The notes under the pieces were generated by a model. It saw only the letters and a program-made list of their open reading frames with translations. It had not been told where the DNA came from and made no database searches. This document shows positions 10,890 to 23,454 of a stretch of 64,000 bases of DNA, in pieces. The stretch comes from Microstegium vimineum (taxonomy: Eukaryota > Streptophyta > Magnoliopsida > Poales > Poaceae), in contig CM039125.1 of the NCBI GenBank assembly GCA_022036555.1, forward strand, positions 48,756,110 to 48,820,109. Reading direction: 5' to 3'. The translations under genes were made by a program, and so were the position numbers. How positions within the stretch are numbered: position 1 is the stretch's first letter; every line of letters begins with the position of its first letter.

Positions 10890-13800
10890 TCAATTATGCA
10901 CTGGGCATCCATCCACGGTTATACCCTTCGCAGTGGGGCATGAAGCAAGAGGACATCCATCCAAATCATTGCCCCACCAGTTCAAACTTCTGTTCTCCAG
11001 TCCCAGGCATAGATATAGCAATACAGCCATGAACACCAAACCAGCGTCAAGGGCACCTGACAGCAGGTAATTGTGTCGCTCCCACCAGTTACGCCGGTAC
11101 TTATAGACCATGTAACCTGACAAAAATGCGATGAGTATCCACGTGGTGTAGTTGACTGCAGTACCAGGCGGCATCAAGCTGGTCGCGCCAATCAGTACAG
11201 GCACATTGACATGCCGGATCCATTTCTGAGCTGGGAACGCCTTTTGTGCACACCAGACTAGGAGGGGAGCAATGGCGCCGCCCAGGAAGAACCAGTTCAC
11301 TGCAGAGTAAGTGCCTAGATCACCAAACATTCTGCGTGGGCCAATTAGGCCCCATAATACTGATGCGTCATAGAACAGATGATCGTAAGGGCATGTCCAA
11401 GGGCTGTCTGCTGGAAGAAGCTCCCTGTTGCACACATTGGGTATTGTGTCCATGAGCCACCATGTCGTTCCAAGGTATACAGAACCCGCAATCAGAGTTC
11501 CCACAACCTGTTAGTATTTTTTAATATGGTCGGTCATTTTAAATATAGCTGGAGCATGTGGTTATCATTCTTTTTGTTTAATGTAACACCAATTATTCTT
11601 GAACTGACCTGAGCCATGAACATGGTCCTTGGGGGATATTCATGTAGTGGCCCAACTTAAAATCCTGCAAAAATTCTAGTGCTTGACGTGGGCCAACGTA
11701 GCCATATACTTTGAAGCACATGTTGGCAATGGGTCGTCCAGGATATAGGTACCCCATGATGTACTCTGTGATGACATTCAAGCCTGGAGCCTGTTACACA
11801 GTTAGCTGTGTTTCTGCTCCTGGGCTGTATATGTTGTAATATGTACTATTATGCATCTGCATTCATGTTTGGTGTCCATACCTGATTGGTTGTTGCTTTG
11901 ATAATTCCAATTGGCAGGGTGTAGAAAATGGCAAGGGCACATGCAAGCAGTACTCCCCACCAAGGTAACTGCAGTTGCTCAATGTAGTACTCACAGGTAA
12001 GCATGGCCAGTGCAACACTGGCCACAAGGATGCATATGAACCACCATTCAGGGACCTGCCTGTATCTTCTCATAAGCCTTGTATATACATCCATCTTCTT
12101 GTCCTCGAAAGCTGATTTGCTTAACTGCCAGATTTCACTGTGAAAAAAACCTGTAATTTTAGCTTCATATGTACTTTTGCAGAGTGGACCAGGAGGAGGG
12201 GCAGTTGATAGCAAAAACTACCTTCCATGGAAAAGGAGAACATGGGAAACCGTTGCGGTAAGGCATGCAAAACCAAGACCGTAGCTGGAAGCAAAGAACG
12301 TGCTGATGTATAATGGTCCATTCTTCTCATAGGCACCTGTATCAAAATAGAATTGGGAGTCCATGATGCTAGAGATGTTGTACTTGTGTCCAGTCACTGT
12401 GTAGAGACCATCTGAGTAGATGGGGAAGTTGCGCGCCTTGTAAACATTGAACCAGTAGTTGATCGGTGTGATTATGTACATGACGATGAAGAAGCCAGCT
12501 GCAATGTTGGCAGTGGCAAACCAGGGGCTAGCAAGGGGGCTTCCAAGGTAGGAGGAGATGGATGACCAGTCGAGTCCAATTGCACCGATGCCAAGGCCAT
12601 GGAGACCTGAGCCAAGCTGTTGGGCAATCACAGAGCTGGGAAATACCCAACAGATCCAGGAGAGGGAGGTAAGCATCTGGAACAGATAGCCCGGGAAGAT
12701 GTAGTAGGCGAAACTGCAGATGAATGCCACCAGGAAGAACTGGTTGCGTGTCATTCTGCCTTTTCTCCTTCGCTCCTTCTCATGAAGTGCCCTGGTGAGT
12801 ATAATACATCAAGAAATCTGTTATTTCAACTTCTGCTGTTATTTCAACTTCTAAATCTGTTATTTCAACTTCTCATGAAATACCCTCTAGATGAACATGT
12901 GAATTGGCATGGCTGCACCAACTTTATAGTCATGTGACATATGAGTGTGTTTTCAGTTTTCACATAGTGTTGACTTATGAAGATAGGTTGCTTGCATGAT
13001 TTTTTTTCATCTTCTGAGGCTGTACACTGGTTATCTTAAATACATATAAGATAGGATATGATTGCTGTTTTGATGGGCATGGTTGCTGGCTCAGTAATGC
13101 ACTACTTTATCCCTGAAATAAACGACTACACCCGTATACTGTGTACTTATCTTAGTCCACGACTCTATATTGTCCTTTTGTCCTTGTTTTGATGTTAAGA
13201 GAGGACCATAGAAGTGTCAAGAGATTGAGCATTTTTTCTAGTTTTCTTCTTCTTGGGTATATGTGGATTGACAAGCAGTCAGGATATTGCTGTTGTCACG
13301 AGCCTTCAGGTATTGGTTTTAGCAGCTTGTAATTGTTAGTATTAATCATCCAATGTTGCTTGCAGAGACTGCACCTGACGATGAATTAGTCGTTGTGCCT
13401 TTGAAGCTTTGAATTGGTAAGCTTTTTCTGTTCACTTTATATTTCAGTGCTACTCTTTTGTCAGTATTGATATATACTCACTACGCATCAGAAGCAAGCA
13501 CAAATCATGTGCCTACAATCTTCAATTATACCCTAAACAAACTTTGCTATTGTCTATTGAGATGCATACTTGGCTGTTTGCGACTTGCACTGGCCAGCCG
13601 CTTCTTTCGCTTTGTCTGTCCGTTCTATTGAAATGATTGAGCATAATGATAAGATATTAATATAGTGGTTGGTGGAGCATGATTTGATATCAACAACTAT
13701 ATATATCCATGGTACTAAATATTACTCAAAGCATGATTGAGTAAATTATAATGCACTGCACCGTTTGATGCTTTGAGAATCTTCTTCTTCTTTTGCTAAA

Positions 13801-14848
13801 AAAAATGGTCCAACCAATCAATGTCCCACACTTCCGCTTTACTTTTTACTTGTTTATAGTTAATTAGTTAATACTAGTCTTAACTTATTACCGCCGTAAC
13901 GTTGATCGTGTGGATACTACTATGTCCAGTGTAGATTTTTCTAATTCCTTTGAGATGATTACTGCTTGATCGAGATTCTTTTAGATAATTACAGTATGTA
14001 ATAACTAATCGAAGGCGTGTTACTTTTGCAGATTTGTGCAATTGTGCTATATACATGAAGAGGGAGACCTGGACGAGGTTGGAGGGCCACCACATCGCCG
14101 CCGGCTCCACAAGATACCGCCGGAATATGCCCGCCCAACCGAACCCCAGCACCTGCATCCATTACCCAAAGCCCAGTTCATGCAAGCTCCCGCTTGTTTG
14201 ATCGGAGTATAACTCATGGTTTACTTCACATAATTACCTGGCTGGTGAGGATGAGGAGGAGGGCGACGAAGAAGGACAAGTGCTGGCCATAGAAGACGCG
14301 GACAGAGGTGACAAGGTTCATGCCGAACACCGCGCCGGCGCCGGCGTTGGCGAAGATGGTGATCAGAACGTGTTCCTTCATGTTGAAAGGCCCCGGGTTG
14401 AGGGTGAACTCCCACGGCCGGGCCCGGACGGGCAGCGCCGCCGCCATGAGCCGGCCCAGCGGGAGCACGGCGATCTGCGCTGACACGGCGGTGATGGTCA
14501 GCGGCTCCTTTCGGTACCCGAAGAAGGCGTTGAGCAACGACAGCAGCGCCGCGCACGACGCCGTCCCTAGTACCCACGTCCGGAACGTCAGTGCCGGCGT
14601 CGTTGGGTCGTCCCCCACTGGCACCGTCAGCGCCACCTGCTCGATCGGTGAGGAGGAGGACGACACGTCGTCGTCCTCCTCCTCCGGCAAGCGGCCACGC
14701 CGGCGCGAGGACGACGACGGTCGTTGCACTGCATGACAGCAAGGAAGACGGACGGAAATGTCTGAGCAAACGGAGCTACTTATTGCCACTGCAAGGAAAC
14801 AAAGAAGTGGAGAATACATACGCAGCGGTGAGGTGATCTCGCTGCCAT
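10890..14848 (-). CDS. oligopeptide transporter (OPT family), six exons, apparent 1-base frame break in exon 5
   Basis: This is a plasma-membrane proton-coupled carrier of the plant OPT family, which moves small peptides, glutathione or metal chelates; the substrate here cannot be told. Exons on the minus strand are: about 14848 or 14738 to 14238, 14152-14055, 12791-12222, 12137-11882, 11790-11609 and 11507-10890, with GT-AG borders and matching phases. It makes about 740 residues, the usual family length, with many hydrophobic segments. The first family motif NPGPFN is present. The second (KIPPR-type, here NIPPR) falls exactly where exon 5 is one base short: 11631-11635 has five Gs where six would keep frame. 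Everything after this stays conserved up to the stop, so a sequencing error is more likely than a dead gene. The N-terminus is uncertain: an ATG at 14848 with a short intron to about 14733 is a candidate. Confidence 0.88.
12792..14054 (-). other. long OPT intron 2
   Basis: This 1.26-kb intron separates OPT exons 2 and 3. It contains a triplicated phrase TCTGTTATTTCAACTTCT (about 12815-12880) and AT-rich DNA. I see no nested gene. Confidence 0.7.
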
Positions 14849-15264
14849 GGCGGTCGTGGTCCTCTCCCCCCCTCCTCGTCGCCGTGCTCCTCCAGTCGGT
14901 GGACGGACGACGCCATGCTTGGAGTGGCAGGCCGGATGCCGTGCTGGGTTCCTTTCATCTCAGCTGCCTTGTCTGCTCCGGCATTTTGCCACTCCAGTCC
15001 ACACCACTACCGCTCTTGCTGGATGGGGCCCATTTCCCCCACTTCAGTAGCTTATTTATATCTTGGAAAAGATGGTTTGTTTTATCCAAGAGCACACAAC
15101 GCAAAGCATCTCAGCAAGTTGTGTGCTGCTACTGCTAGCACGATAAGGAAATTGTGCAGCGTATATATCTGGAAAGAAAATAAAAAGTGTGTGGTAATGA
15201 CCTGGTGGTGTAAAAATCAGCATTGTGTGTGAGGTCGGCACAGAATTGGTAGTGTCAACATCCA

Positions 15265-15500
15265 TGGGAAATTTACCTGATCAGACCAATACCTGAACAC
15301 TGCAGTTTTGGTTTCAACATAGAAGGGGAAAATAGGAATGTGACTTTAATGCAACCAGAAGTATTTTAAAGGGAACAAATAATAACTTCAAAAGGTATCT
15401 ATGTATGGCAATAGCAGATTGTGTAGCTTCAGCCAAATCCACAGAATACACAGGACAATAGGGTCACCAACAGGCTGCAAATAGCAAAGTAACAGCAGCT
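15265..15500 (-). pseudogene. decayed copy of RRM-gene exon 4 with flanking introns
   Basis: This matches 17460-17720 in the same orientation, along exon 4 and the introns on both sides. Shared phrases are AGACCAATACCTGAACA, GGTTTCAACATAGAA, TTAATGCAACCA, GGCAATAGCAGATTGTGTAG and CACAGGACAATAGG. The exon frame is broken, and a deletion between TATCTATG and GGCAATAGC removes the splice donor. It lies downstream of the stop codon of the RRM gene, so it cannot join the normal transcript. It is a remnant of a segmental tandem duplication. Confidence 0.8.
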
Positions 15501-16043
15501 CTGAGACTGCTGTACCTGTGAAAAAATAAAGAGCCGCATGGCACACACACGAGATACATACATTACCAAACAACTTCAGCGATAAGCTTTCAAATGTAAC
15601 AGCAGCCAGGTCAATAATATTTCATAAAGTCCACGGATTAAACGGCCAAACTGCCTCAGAGATACAAATCAGCACATTACAAACAACTTCAGCAATATTT
15701 AGGCATCACGCCTGCGGGATGGTACAGATGTTTGGACCTATGTTCAGCTAGTGCATTCTGCCTAGAAAACATCTAGCTAGCGACAACACCAGGGTCGCAA
15801 CGCTGGAACCACAAGGCCCAAGCTACCAATCCTATTCCTATGCAGTAATATCTCTGGAACGACGATTGAACTAACAACAACCCACATGGGGGTATTCGCG
15901 GCGAACAGGCCTACAAAACAGTGACAGAAGCAATTGGATAACGTTATCACCGCACGGAAACTTTGAACTTCAGCCCTTTGAGAGAATATGTTGAATGAGA
16001 AAATCCGTGAATCACCTGGCAAAAGGAAAGGAACGCCAAGAAC

Positions 16044-19000
16044 TTATCGCCTACCACGAGCGCCACCAGGTCCTGAATTCCCCCTTGGACCCGTAAAACG
16101 AGCAAACTGCAGCCGCAAATTGGGTGAATTGCGATCGTGCTCATCAAACTTATAGCCTGCAAAATCAACCATGGAGCCTTTAGCATCGTGTCGATATTGC
16201 GCCTATAGTAAGTAGATTATGGATGCAAAGACTTGAAATACGGCACCGCAAACTCCGCATTACCAATCTTGCTACAAAGGTTGGAAACGAATGCCAGGAG
16301 ACAACACCTCTCTTAGCAGACAACACCAAGTGAACTGCCCCCACCCCACCCTCACGGTAACATACCAGATACTAAAACCTGGTGGTCAGACAAAGCACAG
16401 ATATGGGCAGTCCCAATGGATGGTTTCCATGGCATTAATTAAGGTGCTAAGTAGGCAAAACGCTGATGTGGCATTGGAGTTAAGGAGGCAAGATTAGGAA
16501 ATGGTTTCTTATACAAGAAGCCATGTCTACAAGGCAACCAAGATAGGAAGAACTGTGATAGGTAGATGATAGGAGAGATAAGATAGATGATTGGATTAAA
16601 ATTTTATTTGTAGAAACTATCCATGGGGAGTATAGTTTCTATGTTATGTGTAGTGTCTATATTAATTAGTAAGTATGGAAACTATCCCATAGTTTCATGG
16701 TTGCGACTGCCTAGCCACGGTGCGAGTGAAGAGTCAGTGACACCAATGGTGTCCCCATTATTTCTGCTGTTGTCTTGTACAAAAATGTGAAGTCCCTGGT
16801 CAGCACAATACAACCTTGGGAAGCTTTATTAAATAAACATCAGTCTTACCAGATGGCATAAGCATCAGTAAGAGATTGAGCGATGATGTAGCAGAAAATT
16901 TTCCTGAAATTCAGAGTAGTACTACACCGACAAGATTTACATATCTTGCTTTCAAATAGCTTTGGTTGACCATTACTTCTATAGTAAAATAAATGATATT
17001 TACTTAAACTACTGTATCCCACTTAAAGGCTCTTGACCTAAGGTACCAAACTACCACCCCCAACATATGTCTGTGGATCCTGAAGCAAAAAAAAAAAAAA
17101 AAAAAAGCAGTGGGGATAAAAAACATAGATAGAACAAAAAATCAAGAAAAAAATAGCTATTCCGTCCATTCTAGGTTACTTGTCATTTGGACAATCATTG
17201 ACAATTGGCAACACACACCTCTGAGCAATAGTTTTTCACATCATACAGTAGAAAAAATAATCAAATTTAATCCCATGAAAAAAATGAGTTGACGAATGTA
17301 ATAGTATCATTTCCATGTAAAAAAGTATAATTATTGATATGTACAGTGGTGTTCAAGGTTTTTAAGGGTTCAGTACATGCTTTCTAAGAAAAGACAGAGA
17401 AGGTAGGTTTCATGTCGAAATTATGCATGAGAAACTTGAGGCATTCATGGAAAATGGATTCTGATTAGACCAATACCTGAACATTGTACTCATGGTTTCA
17501 ACATAGAACAAAAAGGGAAATTGCAGTATGCTTAATGCAACCAAACTTTACGAAGTAAATCTGAACAATGGCTTAGTGTCAACTTAACATAGTTCAGAAA
17601 GTATCTATGCATGTCAAGTTAATCAGTTTCACCTTGCAAAGCATCCATGGCAATAGCAGATTGTGTAGGTTCCGCGAAATCAACAAAACACAGGACAATA
17701 GGATCACCACCAGGCTGCCAATAGCGAAGTAGTCAGAAGAATGAATTGAAAAAAAAAAAAAGACAAAGGCTACAAAAAACAAGTAGTCCGCTTACATGTT
17801 TCGGTTCTTTGTTTACAAGCCTAACCTCACGAAAGCCAACAAATGGTCGGAAGATGTCTGGGGGGAAAGTGAAGGACTAGCTATGCTTGATCGCAGTTTA
17901 TGCAAATAGATGTTTAGAAAAAAGAGTGGCGGAAAAAAATTATATCTAAGGATACGTGAAACTTCTCGACGTGTACAGCCAGTTGGAATGCCTTCAATAT
18001 ATAAGGTGTTTGAGGCATCAGGTGGAAGGGGTGGCTCTGACATTCCACCACCGAAACCAATATTTCTGTTATCCATACCCCTAGCAGCCATCATTGAACG
18101 ATCATCAACTGGGTAGCCAGCATTGCCACTCACAGCAGGCCTAATAGGTTCTCCAGCAGGTCCACCGCCAAAGGATTGAATTTGCTGAATTTCAACATAA
18201 GTATTAGCAGACTGTGTGTTTGAAAGGCGATTATGCAACAATCCAACAGTTGATACCCCAGTACGCAGAAAACGTTCGTAGGACGCATTAAGAGCTTCTG
18301 TATCTCTAGCAGGACGATACCCTGCCCTTTCTTCATCACGTGGATAATAGCCAGTCATGTCAGGTGCACCGGGTACATCTATGCAACGAAAAAAAAATAG
18401 CAGTAAATATAGAGTTCAAGCCAAAATGCTGTCTACATTGTTGGGACACCTAGTCCTATACACAGCTAAGTTATCAACGATAGTACGGTCTAGAGTTGTT
18501 CGTGTTGCTATCGCATTCCTTGATTACAAGTTGTCTCGGTCTCAGAGATTGGCTCATGTTTTTTCTTGGTTACAAGGTGACTCAGTCTTAGGACTACATT
18601 AGCTGCAGACCCCAGAGCTCTAGTAAAGCCAGTGTGACAGAGAGAACTTTCATCACATAGTACTGCGGTTTTGGTCTGTAGATGCCTTCACGTTGCAGTA
18701 TGATTTGACCTACTTAAGCATAAATAGACAATCTAACAGTCTGTTTGGTTTAGATACCAATCCCCAACCACTTGTGGGTCGGCGAGGCATGGAGTCGTCT
18801 GACTTATTTTTGAGGAATGTGTCTATTCCTTGGGAATAGAAAACGGAGTCTCTACGTGGAACAACTCCGTGACAGACGAATTGATTCCGCGGCTTAGACC
18901 AAACAGCAGCATACGCCATGGAAGGGTTTGGTGATGCAAACCAAACACGCTGTGAGTGACCAGAGTTTGCTCACGCAACTTACAGTAGACAAATGGATCG

Positions 19001-19728
19001 AACATCCGCACACTCCACCTTAAATCATTGAACACCTAAACTGCATTTGTGAATCTACGAGTGGGTTTTAGGTGCACCCTAATCTGACAAAACCAACCCG
19101 AGGCGACCCATCAGTGGTACTGAAGCGATCGTGACAGATTGTGCAAAAAACCATTATTTGAATCCGGTCCCGGAGCTCGGTGGCAACGAATTCAAGACAG
19201 AAGCCTGCCTGACGTTCCCCTAGCCCCTGCTTCCGGCAGAGAGTCACGGCATCACCTCGACGCATCAGCGTCCACACCTCTGGTGACAGAGGGTAGGTCG
19301 AACGGAAAACCACGAGACCGCATCAGGCAGTACAGGGCGGGCGGAAACAAACAATCAAACGGGACCGGCGCATTGCGGTGAGGCCCACGCCGCTTGCGAG
19401 CCGCTAAAACCCTAAGAGGGCGGCGGGAACGGGCAGATCGAGCGGGCAGGCAGGCAGGACAGCAGCGCGCGGATCATCAGATCGAGGGCGGGGAAGAGGA
19501 GGGGCGGGCGGGCGAACCTGAGAAGTCGGCGGCGCGGGGTCGCTTCATGGTCTGCTGCTGCTGTTGTTGTTGTTGCTGCTGCTGCCCCATGGCGGAGGCC
19601 ATCTGCGGTGCGCCGCCGCCCATGCCTGGGTGCGCGACGCCCCCTCCGGCGGAGTGCTGCTGCTGCTGCTGCTGCTGCTGTTGCTGGCGCGGGTCGGCGG
19701 CCGCGTACCTCCAGTACGCGTCGGCCAT
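16044..19728 (-). CDS. RRM-domain RNA-binding protein, NSRa/NSRb-like, five exons
   Basis: Minus-strand exons 19728-19518, 18378-17956, 17857-17796, 17714-17633 and 16156-16044 join in frame into a 296-residue protein; every border is GT-AG. It begins MADAYWRYAAADPR, then has two glutamine tracts (about residues 15-24 and 48-58). A linker follows with the phrase MTGYYPRDEERAGY, then one C-terminal RRM starting NTLYIEGIP (RNP2-like), continuing through FRPFVGFREVRLVNKE and IVLCFVDFAEP (RNP1-like), and ending in a glycine/arginine tail. This layout matches plant nuclear-speckle RNA-binding proteins, which modulate alternative splicing and bind long non-coding RNA. Intron 4 (16157-17632) and intron 1 (18379-19517) host MITEs. 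The CAG-repeat tracts could vary in length between accessions. Confidence 0.9.
16408..16713. mobile_element. MITE in RRM-gene intron 4
   Basis: The termini are imperfect inverses: GGGCAGTCCCAATGGATGGTTTCC on the left and GAAACTATCCCATAG...GCGACTGCC on the right. The body repeats GGTTTCTTA and GAAACTATCC motifs. The same GTCCCAATGG / TTTCTATAG style is seen at 25085-25460, so the two are probably one hAT-like MITE family. Boundaries are approximate. Confidence 0.5.
18735..18912. mobile_element. MITE in RRM-gene intron 1
   Basis: The left end CAGTCTGTTTGGTTTAGA is mirrored by the right end TTAGACCAAACAGCAG. The interior holds short inverted segments around ATTCCTTGGGAATAG. Size and TTTGGT-type termini fit a small grass MITE (hAT or Harbinger type, not resolved). 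Confidence 0.55.
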
Positions 19729-19835
19729 CGCGGTCGGCGGCTGGCCTGAGATCGGGGGAGTGGAGGAGGACTGGAGGTGAGGTGGTGGAGCCGCGACGGA
19801 CGGACGGACGGGGGAATGACGTGTGGGAGGGGGGA

Positions 19836-19868
19836 GCAAGCACAAGCACAAGCACAAGCACAAGCACA
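19836..19868. repeat. hexamer microsatellite (CACAAG)n
   Basis: About five tandem AGCACA/CACAAG units lie in the presumed 5-prime leader or core promoter of the RRM gene, roughly 110-140 bases upstream of its ATG. Confidence 0.85.
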
Positions 19869-19869
19869 T

Positions 19870-20515
19870 GCACAACACAGCAGCAGAAGGAGCCGAGAAG
19901 GGATCGCGTCGCGTGCCACTGCCACTGCTTTTGCGACGAGCACTTCGGTGGAGTGGACCGACGTGGATCACGCCAACGGGCCACGATTGGTGGGCTACGG
20001 CCTGCTGAGGTTTCGTGGAATTCGGGCCTTTGATAGGTCGTGTGTTGGGTGATTTTTGGAAGGAACCCACGGCCTGCTGATGGCTTCGCGGAATTCGGGC
20101 CTTTGCTACTCGGCCTCAAATTTGATCTTTGGTCGGATAATAAAGGCTTTGAATGGAATAGAACGTTGGATTTCAAGGTGCATTTGCAAATGCTGAAATT
20201 GGTCTTGTTCGAATTCGATTACGATAACGCTCGTCGATTCTGAAAGCATTCCTAGTAGGTTTAGTAGTCTTTTTTTTAAAATTATTTTTTGACAGCGATA
20301 TGGTCTTCCAAACAGAACTTTAACCTCTTATTTTTATAAAAAATATTTATGGAATAATAATATATGTATATTTTTATGAAAACATTTTTTAAGACAAATC
20401 TATTCATATAATTTTTCACATTTGAAATATGTACTTAAAAGTTATTGATGATTTATATTCTCAATGTTTGACTCAAAGCTTGTCCAAAACGTCATCTAAT
20501 TATGATATGGAGGGA
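19870..20515. other. RRM gene upstream region
   Basis: GC-rich to about 20010, then AT-rich. There is a short direct duplication around GGCCTGCTGA / GAATTCGGGCCTTTG (20000-20035 and 20071-20107). The AT-rich stretch up to about 20519 ends in ATATGGAGGGAGTA, a Stowaway-type right end whose left end is not clear. Confidence 0.45.
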
Positions 20516-20735
20516 GTACAACGCATATGTTCAACACGTACTCACACTCACCCTAGTAAATACAAGTACACAAACTCAATTCCTATGAGCACCTCCAAAA
20601 AACTGAGACAGCAAATCTCGAGCTTCATCAAATCACCCCAGTTCAGAAAATCATAGCTTGAAATTCACTCCTACGGAGAATCAAACTCAGAACTTAGGCT
20701 CGAGTGACTTAACCAACCAGACTAACACGAATAAT
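20516..20735 (-). mobile_element. Au-like SINE, near full length
   Basis: Read on the minus strand it has a tRNA-derived head (A-box-like GTCTGGTTGGTTAAGTCACTC, B-box-like TTCTGAGTTTGATTC) near 20735-20670. A body follows, then the tail characteristic of Au SINEs (GGAGGTGCTCATAGG, TAGGGTGAGTGTGAGTACGT, ending GCGTTGTA). It lies against the Stowaway-type terminus at about 20510-20519. Confidence 0.7.
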
Positions 20736-22235
20736 GGTTTTCTTTTAAACCAAATCAGAATGAAACGAGCGGTATCAATGTCGGTCCGTGGGATTAATAG
20801 TGGTGTGGGGGCAAAAGTAGCACGAGTACTGTAGAACGTCAACGGCTCGAAGACCAATGAAAAAAGAGAAAAAAAAATAGTCAACTAACCCCACCCGCCG
20901 CTGCAGGCTGCAGCTTCAAAAAAAAAAAGTCGATCACGTTCACGTCCGTCCACCGCCGACACGGCCGTCATCAAAAGCGGGGCCCTGTTGACATTCTACT
21001 CGCCAAGAGCCGAAGAGAGAAGGAGGAAGGGTGTGGGACCCAGCGGCCGCTGCCTTCCCGGGGCCCGGCCCACGTGCCCAGCGGAGGAGGCCCACGTGGC
21101 ACTGGGCTCCAGACTTGCCGTTAGCTGGCGCCGCGCGCGCGTCGTGTCCGCATGTGCCCGCCGGACGAACGGGAACGCTGAAATTGCTTTGATTTTGTCC
21201 AATGTCTCACAAATTACATACCCATTTAGTTAACATAAAACATAGTACTATCTTTATCTTTGCACAATTCCTATAGCACAGTCGTCTGAAATTTGTGTTT
21301 GCTTCAGGCGACGCCTTGTCAAATTCTGTGCACTCTGAGAACAAATAGACAGTTAGGACGTTAGTGTCACATCTAATGGCTGAAATCTGTTGTCTGAACA
21401 AAAGCTTAATTTCAGAAATCTGAAATATAAAAAATCTCTTATCTTTATATAGAGAATATATGTAGCAATATAAATATTGATATTGTTTCTATAAATTCAG
21501 TTAACTTAAAAAAATTACTCGTTTTAAATCAGAATTACATTCTTCTTGGAACCAAGAAAATACTACTCAGTATCATATCTATTTCAAATTATAAGTCATT
21601 TTGATTTTCTACCTACATAGCTTTTGTTACTCTGTAGTCGTGATTGGAGGAAATTAAAAGCATTATGGATAGATATGCATGCACATTAACCAGCTATATA
21701 GTCTTCGCAAAAAAAAAACAGCTATATATATAGGTCCTTTTGTTTTTTTTAATACAAAGGTGCGTGCTAGTGCCGCTGCAAGATGCAATTCGACGATGCA
21801 CCAACCTGTCTCAGCATATCCAGTATCTAGATTCCCTACTACGTACCACACGTTCCAAAAAAAGATGGCTTATAATAATAATAATGTAATAATAAGAAAA
21901 TATAATGTTGTCTGTGTTCGCTCCACTTTGAACTCCAACCAACACGCCCAGAATATCAAAGACATCATCATCGCAATCACCAGAATTATTCTCCCTGCAA
22001 TGCAGGCCACTTACAACAAATCAAAGTAACCAGTAGTGCTCATTGCACTTCGAGGTTCTTATTATTCTTTCTTCCGATCCTTTTTCTCCAAAAAGTAATC
22101 AATGACCTATTTTTATATATAGCTTATAGTATTTACAAAGCCCACTATCACATCTTTATGTAAAATATGCAGGCTCAATAGCACATGAAATAATTATGAT
22201 ACGAGCTATATATGTTTACACGTTGGTGAGTGTAA
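20736..22235. other. intergenic with one GC-rich G-box cluster
   Basis: The segment 20930-21180 is GC-rich and carries two CACGTG motifs (GCCCACGTGCCC, GCCCACGTGGCA, about 21068-21100) and a NotI-like GCGGCCGC. It looks like a promoter or 5-prime gene relic, but no coding exon follows on either side. The rest is AT-rich with Stowaway-like scraps near 21565-21640. No gene is seen. Confidence 0.4.
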
Positions 22236-22810
22236 CGCCCCGCATTTCCACTATCAAGATAAAAATACCGGTTTAAGGATTAATACCCAATAAAACGACG
22301 CCTTCTCGAATAATGATTCTAATCAAAGTGTTGCAACAGAATAATAGTTAGGACCTTATAAAATTTATTACATTTAATGGGAAACATTATGAATATTACC
22401 TAGTACAAAAATAATAGTGACACTTTCACATTATAATCGAAGTTTATTTGTATCATAATATTTCTCGTGTGGCTTCCTTTAAATCATGCGCTTGGCATAT
22501 CTCATCGTCATAGTTATCTCTTTTCATATGAAGGGGGAGTGTTAATAGCATGAGTGAGTACATAGTACTCAGCAAGCATATAATATCAATGAAATGTATT
22601 CCTATCCATTCATCATATCATTCTTAAGCATAGACCATTTATCAAAAAGTTGCATATTTTACAAAATCAATTAATAAATCTACTATCACTCATAAGTGAT
22701 GAGATGGAGTCTTCGTTCTATAGGCTCCCGTAGCCTCTATACAAAAAAGACATGACGTGAATTCACAGTTTAACCCTACGCAGGTTTGTATCACTTTACC
22801 TGGCCATGTT
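22236..22810. repeat. probable repeat fragment beginning TGTAACGCCCCGC
   Basis: The opening TGTAACGCCCCGCATTTCC and the later phrase GAGTGAGTACATAGTACTCAGCAAGC resemble dispersed grass retroelement sequence that I have seen described only loosely. No second copy, LTR pair or coding domain is present in the window, so the class is undetermined. Confidence 0.3.
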
Positions 22811-23454
22811 TATCTTGATCAATTTTCAATCACATTTTCTTTGGTGTGACTCATGATCAAGATTTTCCCATTTCTGTATACACATCTACTCTACTCGCAT
22901 GACTAAAAATAGCTTGAGCTTTGCAAAAAAAAAGAAAAAGAAAAAAAAAGGAAAAAAAAAGAAGAAAGAATGTTTGCCGTCGGCTGTCTTTGTACACACT
23001 GATGGCGAGCAAGGAGCAACTACCCTAAACGGCCTAGCTATGCATTTACGAGAAGCAAAGCAACACCAACACATAGTATATAGGATAGGGGTAGCCGGAT
23101 ATATATATATATATATAGGATGGATTATACTTGCACGACACCGCAACCCGGCCACTTGTGTACATATCGATCGATCGATCAGTTCACTTTTGTACAGCTA
23201 GCATGCATGCAGTCCCCGCCGGCGCTCGACATCACGTGTACGTACGCACGCACGCTAGCTGCCAGGCGCCAGCAGCCAGCCCCCCAACCCCAACACGACC
23301 AACGTGCATGCACCTGGCTAGCTGATGCCATGCCAAACCAGAAGCAAACGGACGCCGCCGAACCTGGAAGTGGGTCATGCATTGCAGCCAGCCACTAAGC
23401 CACAGCCAGTGATATCGAGCTGCAGCTGCAGGCACACATCATATGTCTAGATAC
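22811..23454. other. intergenic, low-complexity and GC-rich
   Basis: There is an A-rich run (22925-22975), (TA)n at 23099-23117 and a GC-rich stretch (23130-23420) with CGATCGATCGATC and ACGTACGCACGCACGC. The short frames across it have no recognisable domain. Confidence 0.4.

Noticed and set aside
13880..14158. Independent small gene on the minus strand
   Set aside because: Only 14055-14152 is coding, as OPT exon 2; the rest of the frame is intron read-through.
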